Shown here: positions 18,052 to 26,439 of the stretch, one piece after another
Position numbering within the stretch: the first letter of the stretch is position 1
Layout of the letters: each line of letters begins with the position of its first letter
Source of the DNA: DIGJ01 sp041821315
Lineage (GTDB): Bacteria; Bacillota; Clostridia; Lachnospirales; Lachnospiraceae
Direction: 5' to 3'
DNA length: 64,000 bases
Assembly: GCA_041821315.1 (NCBI GenBank)
Contig: JBGUEO010000008.1
Location: 1 to 64,000, forward strand
Position numbers and translations under genes: made by a program
The notes under the pieces: model-generated
What the model saw: the letters and a program-made list of their open reading frames with translations, nothing else
What the model was told of the DNA's origin: nothing
Database searches by the model: none

Positions 18052-18456
18052 TTATTGTTTACCTTTTGCTTTTGATAAAGCTGCTGCAAACCCGGATGCT
18101 TTTTTCTGACTTTCAGCCTTTGCATCATCTTTTCCATCATTATTACCTGAATTTGCCGAATTTGTTGTCACTTCATTTGCATTACTATCTTCAATATCTT
18201 TTACCATTTGGTTAAGAAGAGATGCTCCAAGTGTTGCATTTGTCTGCATTGCCTGAAATGCTAACTTTTCCGCATTGACTGGATTCTTGTATTTTGCATC
18301 ATTTACAATATCCGAAGTAAGACTTCCTGCAATACTATCAATTTCCTGCATCCTTACTCTCTCTTCATTAACTGCATTTTCCGCTGCATCGTTCTCAACT
18401 TCCTGCACCAATGCTGGATATTCTGCTTTCAATTGTTCCACATTTGTGATTTCCAT
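18052..18456 (-). CDS. Nested scaffold protein from an internal start (lambda Nu3-like)
   Basis: Inside the protease gene, ATG 18456 (MEITNVEQLKAEYPALVQEV) stands 6-8 nt after AAAGAAGG, which lies in the K-K-K-E-G-I-K codons. The 134-residue product would be the helical, acidic domain with N-A-EKLAFQAMQTNATLGASLLNQMV-K and a Lys/Ala-rich tail. In lambda, Nu3 scaffold is made in the same way from inside gene C. That it is translated separately here is inferred from the site. Confidence 0.6.
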   Translation of the reverse strand: MEITNVEQLKAEYPALVQEVENDAAENAVNEERVRMQEIDSIAGSLTSDIVNDAKYKNPVNAEKLAFQAMQTNATLGASLLNQMVKDIEDSNANEVTTNSANSGNNDGKDDAKAESQKKASGFAAALSKAKGKQ

Positions 18457-19203
18457 TTTAATACCTTCTTTCTTTTTATTTTTCTGGTTACTTTTGTTAT
18501 TAAAAAAATGCTCTTTCCCAGTACCATCTAAGATACTATTGAAAGGAGCATTGTTTTTTACATTCGAATTTTGGATTGTACTTCTAATTTTTTCGATAAC
18601 TTCTCTGTCTAATACATGATCTGCGTTTACAGCAACCATTTTTTCATTATTTAATTGACTTGATTTTGGGCTGTTTTTATTTTTACTTTTCATTATAGCA
18701 TCACAAAAACCATATTCCACCGCTTCCTCTGCCGTCATCCAAGTTGCTTTATTCATTAAATCTAGTAACTCTTCTTTTGAAAGACCAGTCTTTTCCATAT
18801 ATGCAGCGGAAATTGCTTCATTTACTTTTTTAAGAAACTCTGATGTTTTATCCATAACATTGTAATCTCCACTTGCACCTGTCGATGCATTATGAATCAT
18901 AACCATGCCAGGAGCAGTAATTTCACTTTTTGCGGCACACAAAATAACACTTGCAGCACTTCCAGCATAAATACATTGTATCATTACATTTCCGTCATAA
19001 TTAATTATAGCTGAGTAAATCTCATCTCCACAAAATACATCTCCACCGCCTGAACTTATTTCAATTACAAGATCTTCCCCATTTGCTTCCGCAATTGCAT
19101 CCTGAACATCTTGAGGACAAGTCGCATCCATTCCAAACCATTCATAAATCCACTTGTCTTCGTTAGGAACAATCACACCTTTTACAGTAATATTTTTTGC
19201 CAT
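18052..19203 (-). CDS. Head maturation protease, ClpP-like, fused to scaffold
   Basis: The 383-residue protein starts at ATG 19203 (MAKNITVKGVIVP). Residues ~5-175 form a ClpP/S14-type serine protease: EISSGGGDVFCGDEIY, the nucleophile in AGSAASVILCA (Ser85) and His104 in MVMIHNA. Residues after ~250 are charged and helical, as in scaffolds, and can be made separately from an internal start. It should cleave head proteins inside the prohead and correspond to lambda gpC. The linker is rich in Asn/Lys. Confidence 0.92.
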   Translation of the reverse strand: MAKNITVKGVIVPNEDKWIYEWFGMDATCPQDVQDAIAEANGEDLVIEISSGGGDVFCGDEIYSAIINYDGNVMIQCIYAGSAASVILCAAKSEITAPGMVMIHNASTGASGDYNVMDKTSEFLKKVNEAISAAYMEKTGLSKEELLDLMNKATWMTAEEAVEYGFCDAIMKSKNKNSPKSSQLNNEKMVAVNADHVLDREVIEKIRSTIQNSNVKNNAPFNSILDGTGKEHFFNNKSNQKNKKKEGIKMEITNVEQLKAEYPALVQEVENDAAENAVNEERVRMQEIDSIAGSLTSDIVNDAKYKNPVNAEKLAFQAMQTNATLGASLLNQMVKDIEDSNANEVTTNSANSGNNDGKDDAKAESQKKASGFAAALSKAKGKQ

Positions 19204-19204
19204 A

Positions 19205-20767
19205 CTACACCACCTTGTCTTCACCTTTCGCTTCTTTTAGTTTTTCATTTTCAATCTTTAGTTGCTGTACATTACTATCAAAATCTCCACCTTTTAGTTC
19301 TATAGTTTCAATTTCATGGGTAGATACCCCAAGGTCAATCCGTTTTTCTGCTGCCGTAATTTCTTTTACCGGATCAAGCATAAGTTTTGTAGGTCCATTC
19401 CATTCTGCTTTGCAATATGCTTTGCGAATTAATGGATCAAAGAAAAATCCAGGTGCAACTATCCTTCCACTTGCAATTGATTCATACATAAATGTCTCAT
19501 AAACAGGCTGACAAAAATCGCTTACTAACCAGCTTCTTCTCATTAAATAAGAACGAAATCCTTCCTCAATAGCGGCTTTCGAAGCAGAATAAGAAGAATT
19601 AAAGCTTTTTAAAAGTAATTCTTGGGGTATTTCAAGGGCTGCTCCTATGTATTTTGCAAACGAAGATGTAAAAGCATCAAAATTTGTTGATGGTCTTTTT
19701 GCATCTGCCATTTCAATATGTTCACCAGGCGATAGCACATTAATCATTCCTGGTCCCAACCCATATTCATTTGTTTCGTCTATGTCTTCTTCGGATTGAT
19801 TGATTCCGTTGAAGACGGTTGAACCTTTATCTCCTTCTGATGTTACAAATACCGTAAAAAAGCCATTGATAACAGCTGCCATAATTTCTGCTTCGCTGTA
19901 ACGTGTCAACTGCTTCACCGTTTCAATAACCGGTGCCAGAAATGGAACGCCTCTATATTGATCTACTCTTTCAGATTCAAAAACCATTAATACGTTTGGA
20001 AGACCTGTAGCCTTATTAAATGCATCCACTCTTATCCATTTCTTCTCCACATGTAGTGCGGAATACGGATAAGAATTGCAGATATAATATGCGGTAACTG
20101 CTCCATTTTCATCCATTTCAACACCATTATAAATACGATTGCCATTTTCTGCCTTTTCATTTAAATTAATATAACTTCCTGGCGAATTTGGTGTTGAAAC
20201 TTTATCTGCTTCCACTAACTTAATCTTTAATCCGTATGGTATAAATTTCATCTGTTTTTTATCATACTGATGAACAGCGCATGTATCTCCGTTAATTAAT
20301 GTTGACATCATAACAAGCTGTTGCATTTCATAAAAATTATTTTGCCTCGTTGCATCACAATATCTTGATTCCGCCCATGCTTTAAACTCCCTTTGTGTTT
20401 TTTTGTTCCATTCAGTTGCCTGTTCATGTGTTAGACCCAATGCCTCTGCGTCAACAGTAGGGCGAAGTCTAAGACCTGTGCCAACTATATTGGTTCGGCT
20501 GGTCTTTATGGCTGATGTAGCAATTGGAGACGATGTCATTAAACTTCTCGACCTTTGACGCAGTGTATAAAGATTTTTATCAATATCTTCTTGTGGAGAA
20601 AGACTCCTTGGATTCCATCCTTTCATTGAACTTTTTGAGTGACTTGCCCCGCTTTCATCGTAACCAGAATTACTCACTTTTCTTAACATCTGCAACTGTT
20701 GTCTCTTGATTTCGCGGTTTAGTGCTGACTTAGGACTGATTGTTTCAATAATTGAATCAATAAACAT
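19205..20767 (-). CDS. Portal protein (lambda gpB family)
   Basis: The 520-residue protein has the lambda-family portal layout: S-WNPRSLSPQEDIDKNLYTLRQRSRSLMTSSPIA near residues 48-85, V-G-TGLRLRPTVDAEALGLT, F-YEMQQLVMMSTLINGDT, Y-R-G-V-P-FLAPVIETVKQLTRYSEAE and S-F-N-SSYSASKAAIEEGFRSYLMRR. Twelve copies form the packaging channel. The ATG at 20767 follows GGAGGTCGTAT. The gene ends 1 nt before the protease ATG. Confidence 0.95.
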   Translation of the reverse strand: MFIDSIIETISPKSALNREIKRQQLQMLRKVSNSGYDESGASHSKSSMKGWNPRSLSPQEDIDKNLYTLRQRSRSLMTSSPIATSAIKTSRTNIVGTGLRLRPTVDAEALGLTHEQATEWNKKTQREFKAWAESRYCDATRQNNFYEMQQLVMMSTLINGDTCAVHQYDKKQMKFIPYGLKIKLVEADKVSTPNSPGSYINLNEKAENGNRIYNGVEMDENGAVTAYYICNSYPYSALHVEKKWIRVDAFNKATGLPNVLMVFESERVDQYRGVPFLAPVIETVKQLTRYSEAEIMAAVINGFFTVFVTSEGDKGSTVFNGINQSEEDIDETNEYGLGPGMINVLSPGEHIEMADAKRPSTNFDAFTSSFAKYIGAALEIPQELLLKSFNSSYSASKAAIEEGFRSYLMRRSWLVSDFCQPVYETFMYESIASGRIVAPGFFFDPLIRKAYCKAEWNGPTKLMLDPVKEITAAEKRIDLGVSTHEIETIELKGGDFDSNVQQLKIENEKLKEAKGEDKVV

Positions 20768-20781
20768 ATACGACCTCCATT

Positions 20782-21000
20782 CTAAATGTCATATGGGACA
20801 CCACGAAAAGCCCTGTTTTTACCACCATTTTTAGATAATTTTATTTCTTTTTTCAAGTTACTGATCTGCTGTTGTACTGCCTTTAAATCTGCTCGTTTCA
20901 ATGATTTTCCTGCAAACGAATATTCCTGACCGCTCAAAATCGCAGTTTCAGCTGCATAATAAAGGTCTAGCCTTTGCTGTAACCGTTCTAACTCTGTCAA
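20782..21000 (-). CDS. Head-tail joining protein, gpW/DUF6148-like
   Basis: A 72-residue protein of the gpW-like kind found between terminase and portal genes: L-T-ELERLQQRLDLYYAAETAILSGQEYSF-x-G, then L-K-R-A-D-L-K-A-V-QQQISNLKKEI. TTG 21000 is preferred because GGGG lies 8 nt upstream; the in-frame GTG at 21009 is too close to it. In lambda, gpW closes the portal after packaging. Confidence 0.8.
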   Translation of the reverse strand: MTELERLQQRLDLYYAAETAILSGQEYSFAGKSLKRADLKAVQQQISNLKKEIKLSKNGGKNRAFRGVPYDI

Positions 21001-21012
21001 TCTATCCACCCC

Positions 21013-22893
21013 TTAAACCGATATTTGAGATTTCACAATGCCTGTCTTCTTTTTCTTTTTCTCTGTACTGCCTTGTTTCATGTAATTAATACCATTTTCT
21101 ATTTTTTGTTCCAACATATTCCAATTAGGATTTAAAATTTCTACTGCTGCATATGCATAATTTCGAAGATCAAGCGGTTCATTTCTAATTCCCGTCTTTT
21201 TTACCCATACTATTTTAAGTTTTCCTTTCACATATTTTGTTAATTTTTCTTCGGATGTAATACCCTGCATGTAGGTTTGGTTATAGCCCCTTTCTTTGTT
21301 TTCCGGAAAATGACAATATCCAGGACCACTATTTTCTAACTTAAGCCTTGCAGTTATATCATCTTTACCAGAATCCACTCCAAGGATATATATATCCGTA
21401 TGATCTACAATTAATCCTCTTTCATTTTTTATATCAACCTTTGTCTTTTTATAAATAAGAGGAATACCAGGTGTGTTGGAATACCCTTTAATACCATAAA
21501 TCCGTTTATTTTTTTGAGCCACTTTTTTAATGAATTCATAAACCATATTCGTATGATGTCCACCAGTATCAATACATGTTGCGGCAACCAAAAGTCCGGT
21601 TCCGTTATAAAAGAAATATTCTGTATCAAGAAATTCTTCCAGTTCATCCCAAGTACTTTCAAGTTGAGGGTCTTTTTTGATTTCGGTTTTATAAAGCCCC
21701 CAACTTTCATAACCTCTTGCCCATCCACATATCTCAATTTCAAGACGATCATCCTGAACATCTACACCAGCTGTGATTACCAATATTCCATCTGGTAAAT
21801 CAGCTAGATAAGTTTCTCTTCGATTCAGCAAAGCACTATCATCTGCTCCATCACCTTTTTCTTCCCATGTTTCTCCAAGAGAAGTATTAATGAAAACTTG
21901 TAGCTTTTCAGTGGATCCTGTCTTTACATGGTCTTCCTTTGCTTCCTTAAAGTCCTCGATTATTTCTTCCCATTTTCTCCAAGGGGAACATAGTTCATTT
22001 AGATGAAAACTTCTTACTCGCTTTCTTTCCGGTCTGGCAGCTATCCATTTATGATTCTGTTCTTTCCATTCCATTTCACCAATTGTTTCTTTGCAATATA
22101 AACATTCCATTTCAAGCGTTGAAAAATGCAAGCGTTTAAATTCATAAGGCTGATATTTTCCGCAACAAGGGCACTGTACACACCATTCCTCCTGTGACCC
22201 TTTCTTAAATTCTTTCTGAATCTTTGAATATCCTTCTATGGTTGGTGTTGACACCTTGATTTTTTTTCGATTCCAAAAGTTATTTGTTCTTTTTTCAACC
22301 AACTTTACTGGATCCCCTTCGGTTCCAGCACTATCCGGGTATCGGTCAACCTCATCCATTAAAGCAATACGAATCGGTCTTGATGCAAGGCTCGATGGAG
22401 AATTTGCTCCTGCCATTGTAATATGTCCGCCTGGAAAAGTTTTATGTGAAATCGTATTGTCGCTATCGCGTGATCTGACGGTCTTAATTTTTTTTCGCAG
22501 CACCTCTGTATCTCTAATCATTGGTGCTAAACGGTCTTTTGAAAATGTCTCAGCCATTTCAATGGTTGGCTGTATAAGCATTATTGGTGATGGTTCATAG
22601 TCAATAAAATAACCAATGATGCATAAGATGATTTCTGTCTTTCCTACCTGCGCACTCGACATAACAACTACATCCTGTACTTGGGCATCATTCACACAGT
22701 TCATGATTTCTCTTTGAAACTCCGCTCTAGATGTTTTCCAACGTCCCGGTTCTGCGCTTGCTTCTGGTGAAAGTCTCCGATTTTCATCAGCCCAATCACT
22801 TATCAGATACTTTGGTGGTGGCTCCATAACTTTTGCGATTTTTGTAAATAATAATACGGTCTTAAATTCAACCGTCTTTCTATTTCTATTCAT
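21013..22893 (-). CDS. Terminase large subunit (lambda gpA family)
   Basis: The 626-residue packaging motor has an ATPase domain with a Walker A-like SSAQVGKTEIIL (Lys85), Walker B ALMDEVDRYPDSAGTEGDP, and the gpA Zn motif CPCCGKYQP ... CLYCKE around residues 240-265. The nuclease domain shows TAGVDVQDDRLEIEICGWARG and I-DTGGHHTNMVYEF, plus G-YCHFP. It belongs to the gpA (GpA/Nu1) lineage, not the P2 P-type. It overlaps the small subunit gene by 8 nt. Confidence 0.95.
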   Translation of the reverse strand: MNRNRKTVEFKTVLLFTKIAKVMEPPPKYLISDWADENRRLSPEASAEPGRWKTSRAEFQREIMNCVNDAQVQDVVVMSSAQVGKTEIILCIIGYFIDYEPSPIMLIQPTIEMAETFSKDRLAPMIRDTEVLRKKIKTVRSRDSDNTISHKTFPGGHITMAGANSPSSLASRPIRIALMDEVDRYPDSAGTEGDPVKLVEKRTNNFWNRKKIKVSTPTIEGYSKIQKEFKKGSQEEWCVQCPCCGKYQPYEFKRLHFSTLEMECLYCKETIGEMEWKEQNHKWIAARPERKRVRSFHLNELCSPWRKWEEIIEDFKEAKEDHVKTGSTEKLQVFINTSLGETWEEKGDGADDSALLNRRETYLADLPDGILVITAGVDVQDDRLEIEICGWARGYESWGLYKTEIKKDPQLESTWDELEEFLDTEYFFYNGTGLLVAATCIDTGGHHTNMVYEFIKKVAQKNKRIYGIKGYSNTPGIPLIYKKTKVDIKNERGLIVDHTDIYILGVDSGKDDITARLKLENSGPGYCHFPENKERGYNQTYMQGITSEEKLTKYVKGKLKIVWVKKTGIRNEPLDLRNYAYAAVEILNPNWNMLEQKIENGINYMKQGSTEKKKKKTGIVKSQISV

Positions 22894-23467
22894 GCTCTAC
22901 ATCTTCATCCCCTTCATCTTCCAAATCATCCTCTTCATCACTATCGATATATTCTTTGCCATAAAAGTCTGCAGCATTATAACCTGAAATTTCTCTTAAT
23001 GCTTCATAGATTTCCTCTGAAAGAATCATCTGTATTTGTGCTTTATCCTTGTCCAGAATCATTGGTGTTAACTTTGATGGTAATGCCGTCATTTTTGTTT
23101 TGAAATTTGTAAGCATATCAATCATAACCGCTTCAACATCCTCTGATTTATGAACATTTCCTTTCATTAATCCATACTTTAAATCCGTTATGTGGCGTTT
23201 CACTCTTTCGTGCAGAGCCTTTTCTGTATTTAAATCTAGATCATCCTCAAGTTGTGTCTTGTCTTTTTTCAAATCATTGTTCACACGAAGGTTTGCGACA
23301 TAATTTGATATACTTTCTTCCAGCTTGTATCTTCCTGATGATGTTTTCACCATAATTCCATCCTGGGCAAGATACCGAACCATCCGCTCACTTACCCGAA
23401 GCATCTTACTCAGTACTTTTGCAGATACGGTTATGCTGTCTATCTCATCCAGCTTATTTGCAGCCAT
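22886..23467 (-). CDS. Terminase small subunit (Nu1-like)
   Basis: The 193-residue protein begins with a winged-helix DNA-binding region: D-S-ITVSAKVLSKMLRVSERMVRYLAQDGI-M-V-K-T-SSGRYKLEESISNYV. Downstream there are helical segments (KALHERVKRHITDLKYGLMK) and an acidic Asp/Glu tail. The arrangement is that of lambda Nu1, which recognises cos and loads the large subunit. AAAGGAGGGATTGAG precedes ATG 23467. Its binding sites are expected in the noncoding DNA just upstream. Confidence 0.88.
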   Translation of the reverse strand: MAANKLDEIDSITVSAKVLSKMLRVSERMVRYLAQDGIMVKTSSGRYKLEESISNYVANLRVNNDLKKDKTQLEDDLDLNTEKALHERVKRHITDLKYGLMKGNVHKSEDVEAVMIDMLTNFKTKMTALPSKLTPMILDKDKAQIQMILSEEIYEALREISGYNAADFYGKEYIDSDEEDDLEDEGDEDVEHE

Positions 23468-23818
23468 CTCAATCCCTCCTTTAAACGGAAACGGAAACTT
23501 TAATTATTTTTTACTAGTCCCTAGCCAAAGCTTGGGCTCGAACGACCCGCAAGGCTATTTAGGTCTCTGGAAGAACCTACCCTAAATCCCCTCTTTGTGC
23601 ACTTTTTCTGGTCATCTCTGCGGTTGCTTTTGGGTCTTTTGACCTACTTTTAGTTTGTCATATCTTATAATTGTGTCAAATACGTTTGTAGTTCTTTCTT
23701 CCATATAACCCGATAAAAATATTTCTATATAGTTTTACAACTTCTCAATATGTCAAACTAATTAACAAATGAAAATTTGCTTCCGTATTTACTTGTAAAA
23801 AAGCTCAAAAAAATAAAG
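23468..23818 (-). other. Noncoding region upstream of terminase, candidate cos/packaging site
   Basis: About 350 bp without a convincing gene. From 23483 to 23498 the minus strand reads a tandem GTTTCC (GTTTCCGTTTCCGTTT), close to the R-type terminase-binding sequences of lambda cosB. A GC-richer patch (about 23521-23590) lies next to it and stands out from AT-rich surroundings. Further right is a TTGACA-like element at about 23676. A cosN cut cannot be located by reading alone. Confidence 0.4.
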
Positions 23819-24382
23819 CTATCTTTCAAACTTCAATTTTTTTATTACTGCATCCATTGAATCCTGATTTACTCCTATATATCTTAATGTGACCGATATA
23901 TCTGCATGATTAAATATCTTCATCAATGTTACTGCATCTTTTGTCTGTTGATATGTATGATACCCAAATGTTTTTCTAAGCGTATGCGTTCCAATGGATT
24001 CTAAACCAAATATCTTAGCAGCATCATTCATTATGTTGTACGCTTGCTGTCGTGATATTGACCGATTCTTTCCTTCTCTTGATTTCTCTCTTGATTTAAA
24101 TAAATATTCATAATCTTTTTTTTCTTTGATATACTCTTTAATAATCCGCTTTAGCTCTTCATTGATTGCAAATCTTTTTTCCTTATTTGTTTTTTTCTCA
24201 CGTATCATGATTGAGTCTTTATCTCTTACATCTCTTACACGGAAAAGAAGGATATCTGAAATCCTTAATCCAGAATAAATTCCAAACATAAACATTACAT
24301 AATCCCTTTCATTTCTTGCTTTCATGTAGTCCGCAATGTCCAATACTAAGCCTATGTCTCTGATTGGTTCAACTGTATTCAA
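23819..24382 (-). CDS. Tyrosine recombinase, catalytic-domain only (187 aa)
   Basis: The 187-residue protein is a lone tyrosine-recombinase catalytic domain: GIYSGLRISDILLFRVRDV (catalytic Arg), the K-K-T-NKEKRF beta-hairpin Lys, HTLRKTFGYH (H-x-x-R), F-NHADISVTLRYIGV (His and nucleophile Tyr). The arm and core-binding domains are missing. Such short recombinases are common just upstream of terminase in Firmicute prophages, and may act in resolving dimers or in late control. Start is TTG 24382 with GAGAAGGTG upstream. Confidence 0.85.
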   Translation of the reverse strand: MNTVEPIRDIGLVLDIADYMKARNERDYVMFMFGIYSGLRISDILLFRVRDVRDKDSIMIREKKTNKEKRFAINEELKRIIKEYIKEKKDYEYLFKSREKSREGKNRSISRQQAYNIMNDAAKIFGLESIGTHTLRKTFGYHTYQQTKDAVTLMKIFNHADISVTLRYIGVNQDSMDAVIKKLKFER

Positions 24383-24449
24383 TCAACTTCACCTTCTCTT
24401 TTAAATAGCAATGATCGTATCCTTTTTAATTATATATAACTGAAAATTT

Positions 24450-24620
24450 TTAATCTTGTATTTTCAATTTACATTTGCTGTTTGGTATCTTTCCATACTT
24501 AACTCCACCATTATCATTCGTTACCGTCTGCTTACCACAATCCTTTTTGTATTCTCTTGCTAACGGGCACAGGCTGCAATCCTTTATCTTTACATCTACT
24601 ATTACTTTCTTTACTTTCAA
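24450..24620 (-). CDS. Small Cys-rich protein (56 aa)
   Basis: The start is TTG 24620 behind AAAGGAGATTTGA; the longer frame from 24653 runs across a terminator hairpin. The protein has C-S-L-C-P-L-A-R-E-YKKDC and a last Cys in N-SKCKLK, a candidate four-Cys metal site. It lies in the middle region between two recombinase genes. Function unknown. Confidence 0.6.
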   Translation of the reverse strand: MKVKKVIVDVKIKDCSLCPLAREYKKDCGKQTVTNDNGGVKYGKIPNSKCKLKIQD

Positions 24621-24642
24621 ATCAAATCTCCTTTCTACTAAT

Positions 24643-24676
24643 AAAAGAGCCACCTAGGTTTCTAAGCAGCTCTTTT
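24643..24676 (-). terminator. Rho-independent terminator (bidirectional)
   Basis: The arms AAAAGAGC and GCTCTTTT are perfectly complementary, with further pairing inside and T runs on both strands. It lies between the DUF1492-like regulator and the Cys-rich gene, so it probably ends the early transcript running from the right. Confidence 0.75.
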
Positions 24677-24763
24677 GTGGAGGTAAATAATTTTAGGAGG
24701 AGTATAAACTTTTTATGTTCTACTCGTTCTATTGTAATTATAGCATAATACTAGTGTGCAATA

Positions 24764-25231
24764 CTATGCAATATTTATATTTTTTAAAGCTCTCGAATGT
24801 ATGTAGTGAGTGTTTCTCCAGCTACTGTTTATTTCATTGCAGATTTCTTCCCACGGCTTTCCTTCTATGTATCTCTTTCTAAGTAAGTCGGATTCTATTC
24901 CATCATCCAAATACATTATTGATTTTTCTATCTTTAGTCTTCTCAAATACATCATTCGTGTTGTATTTGCAATTTCACACTCTATCTTTTCTAGCTGAGT
25001 AATATAATCTGAAATATCAGATATCTTACCTGCTCTTGGCATGTCCGTAATTACCTGACCTTTAGCTTGCATCTTCTCGCATCTTAGCTGATCTATTTGC
25101 TCATTTAATGATATAATCTTTCTTTTCAGCTTTAAGTACTCATTCAAATATTCTTTTTTTATTTCGTTTTGTTCTTTTGTCTCTTTCTCTGTAATGCTAA
25201 TCCCTCCCTTATGCGTATTTCCTATGTTCAA
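24764..25231 (-). CDS. DUF1492-like sigma-region-4-type late regulator (155 aa)
   Basis: The 155-residue protein is mostly helical (residues ~20-110, K-L-K-RKIISLNEQIDQLRCEKMQAKG) and ends with a sigma-4-like helix-turn-helix: D-LLRKRYIEGKPWEEICNEIN-S-S-W-RNTHYIHSRALK. This matches the DUF1492/ArpU-RinA-like family that turns on late phage genes. The start is uncertain: TTG 25231 has only a weak site, while GGGAGG leads to an ATT at about 25192. It sits where late activators lie, just before the structural block. Confidence 0.75.
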   Translation of the reverse strand: MNIGNTHKGGISITEKETKEQNEIKKEYLNEYLKLKRKIISLNEQIDQLRCEKMQAKGQVITDMPRAGKISDISDYITQLEKIECEIANTTRMMYLRRLKIEKSIMYLDDGIESDLLRKRYIEGKPWEEICNEINSSWRNTHYIHSRALKNINIA

Positions 25232-26201
25232 TTCTCAAACTCTCTGTACTTGTCTTTGCATACCATCGTTCCGTGACTGCTACATTTGAATGCCCTAACA
25301 TTTTACTAATTGATTCTAATGAACAACCTTTTTCCTTATATGCGGTAGCTCCTGTTTTACGAAGTAAATGAGGATATATTCGCCTGTCTGTTACTCTCTT
25401 AGCTATTTTCTTTAATATGAACCTTATTCCTTCTTCTGTAAGACACTTATAAGGCTTTTTATCCCTAACAAATACATCCCCTTCCGTTCGATTTCCTATG
25501 TACGATTTAATCCATAATCTAGCTTTATCGTTTAAAAACACTGTTCGGTACTCGTTGTTCTTTTCGCCAAGAATCAATATGTCTCCTGTTTGAAAATCAA
25601 TATCTTCAATTTTTATCGTTAAAAGCTCCCCCACTCTACACATTGTAGATAGAAGCCCTTCAAAAATAGCATGTTCTCTTTCTGTTTCACATGCATTTCT
25701 TATCTGTTCTACTTCAATCCCAGATAAGTGATCGATTGGCTTTTTAATCTGTTTTTGCCGTTCTACACGTTCAACAGGATTAGCTTGTACAATTTCTTGT
25801 TTGCGAAACCATGTGTATACTGCCGATATATTTCTCCTTACATTATCAATCGATACCGGGTTATTTCCTTTCATCCGCAAGTAATCCAAATAAAAATCAA
25901 TATCATTATGCGTTATTTCACGGATATTTTTATTACGGAACGTCAAAAGTCCTTTCATGCTTAGCATATACTGTTCAATTGTATTGTCCGCTAGTCTATT
26001 TCTTCGTCTCATTTGGTACACATTGAGCAAATATTCGTTATCATCTAATTGTGTACTTAGTTCCGTTTCCATTTTTACAACATCTACGTTGTATAGAACA
26101 ACATTCAATGACTTTTCCAGTAATTTTAGTTGCAACGAATCAATATTAAACTGCATTTTTAGCATTACCTCATTTATTATATTGTCTTTTAAACATTCCA
26201 T
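25209..26201 (-). CDS. Tyrosine recombinase (330 aa)
   Basis: The 330-residue enzyme has a helical N-terminal SAM-like core-binding domain (N-TIEQYMLSMKGLLTFRNKNI) and the catalytic domain: T-MCRVGELLTIKIEDID (Arg), G-E-K-N-NEYRTV (Lys), P-HLLRKTGATAY (H-x-x-R), L-GHSNVAVTERWYAKT (His, Tyr). All catalytic residues are present. GGGGAGGAAACTATT precedes ATG 26201. Because a serine integrase sits at the prophage end, this one may serve another role, such as replicon resolution, or be a relic of an older integrase. Confidence 0.9.
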   Translation of the reverse strand: MECLKDNIINEVMLKMQFNIDSLQLKLLEKSLNVVLYNVDVVKMETELSTQLDDNEYLLNVYQMRRRNRLADNTIEQYMLSMKGLLTFRNKNIREITHNDIDFYLDYLRMKGNNPVSIDNVRRNISAVYTWFRKQEIVQANPVERVERQKQIKKPIDHLSGIEVEQIRNACETEREHAIFEGLLSTMCRVGELLTIKIEDIDFQTGDILILGEKNNEYRTVFLNDKARLWIKSYIGNRTEGDVFVRDKKPYKCLTEEGIRFILKKIAKRVTDRRIYPHLLRKTGATAYKEKGCSLESISKMLGHSNVAVTERWYAKTSTESLRIEHRKYA

Positions 26202-26226
26202 AATAGTTTCCTCCCCTTATATGTAC

Positions 26227-26439
26227 CTAATTTTCTGTTGATTTTTTTTCGATTGATTTTCTTCTCCAATAATCAAGCTCTGCAACTAACTTATTATTCT
26301 TTTTAAGCATGTTTTCCGCCTGTTTTTCAAAAAAATATCGTAACTCTGTATTTTTCATTTCTGCATCAAGCAAATCCTCTGCTAAATTTGCGTTTTCTAC
26401 ACTAAGACGGTTAAGTTCTTTTGTATAGTCAGCATCCAT
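26227..26439 (-). CDS. Small coiled-coil protein (70 aa)
   Basis: A 70-residue helical protein (MDADYTKELNRLSVENANLA) with heptad-like spacing through most of its length and a basic tail. It overlaps the previous gene by 11 nt. Function unknown. Confidence 0.65.
   Translation of the reverse strand: MDADYTKELNRLSVENANLAEDLLDAEMKNTELRYFFEKQAENMLKKNNKLVAELDYWRRKSIEKKSTEN

Noticed and set aside
23521..23600. Possible tRNA on the minus strand (GGGTCGTTCGAGCCC-like T-arm)
   Set aside because: The stem and loop spacing do not fit a T-arm, and no acceptor stem, D-arm or anticodon arm can be drawn around it.
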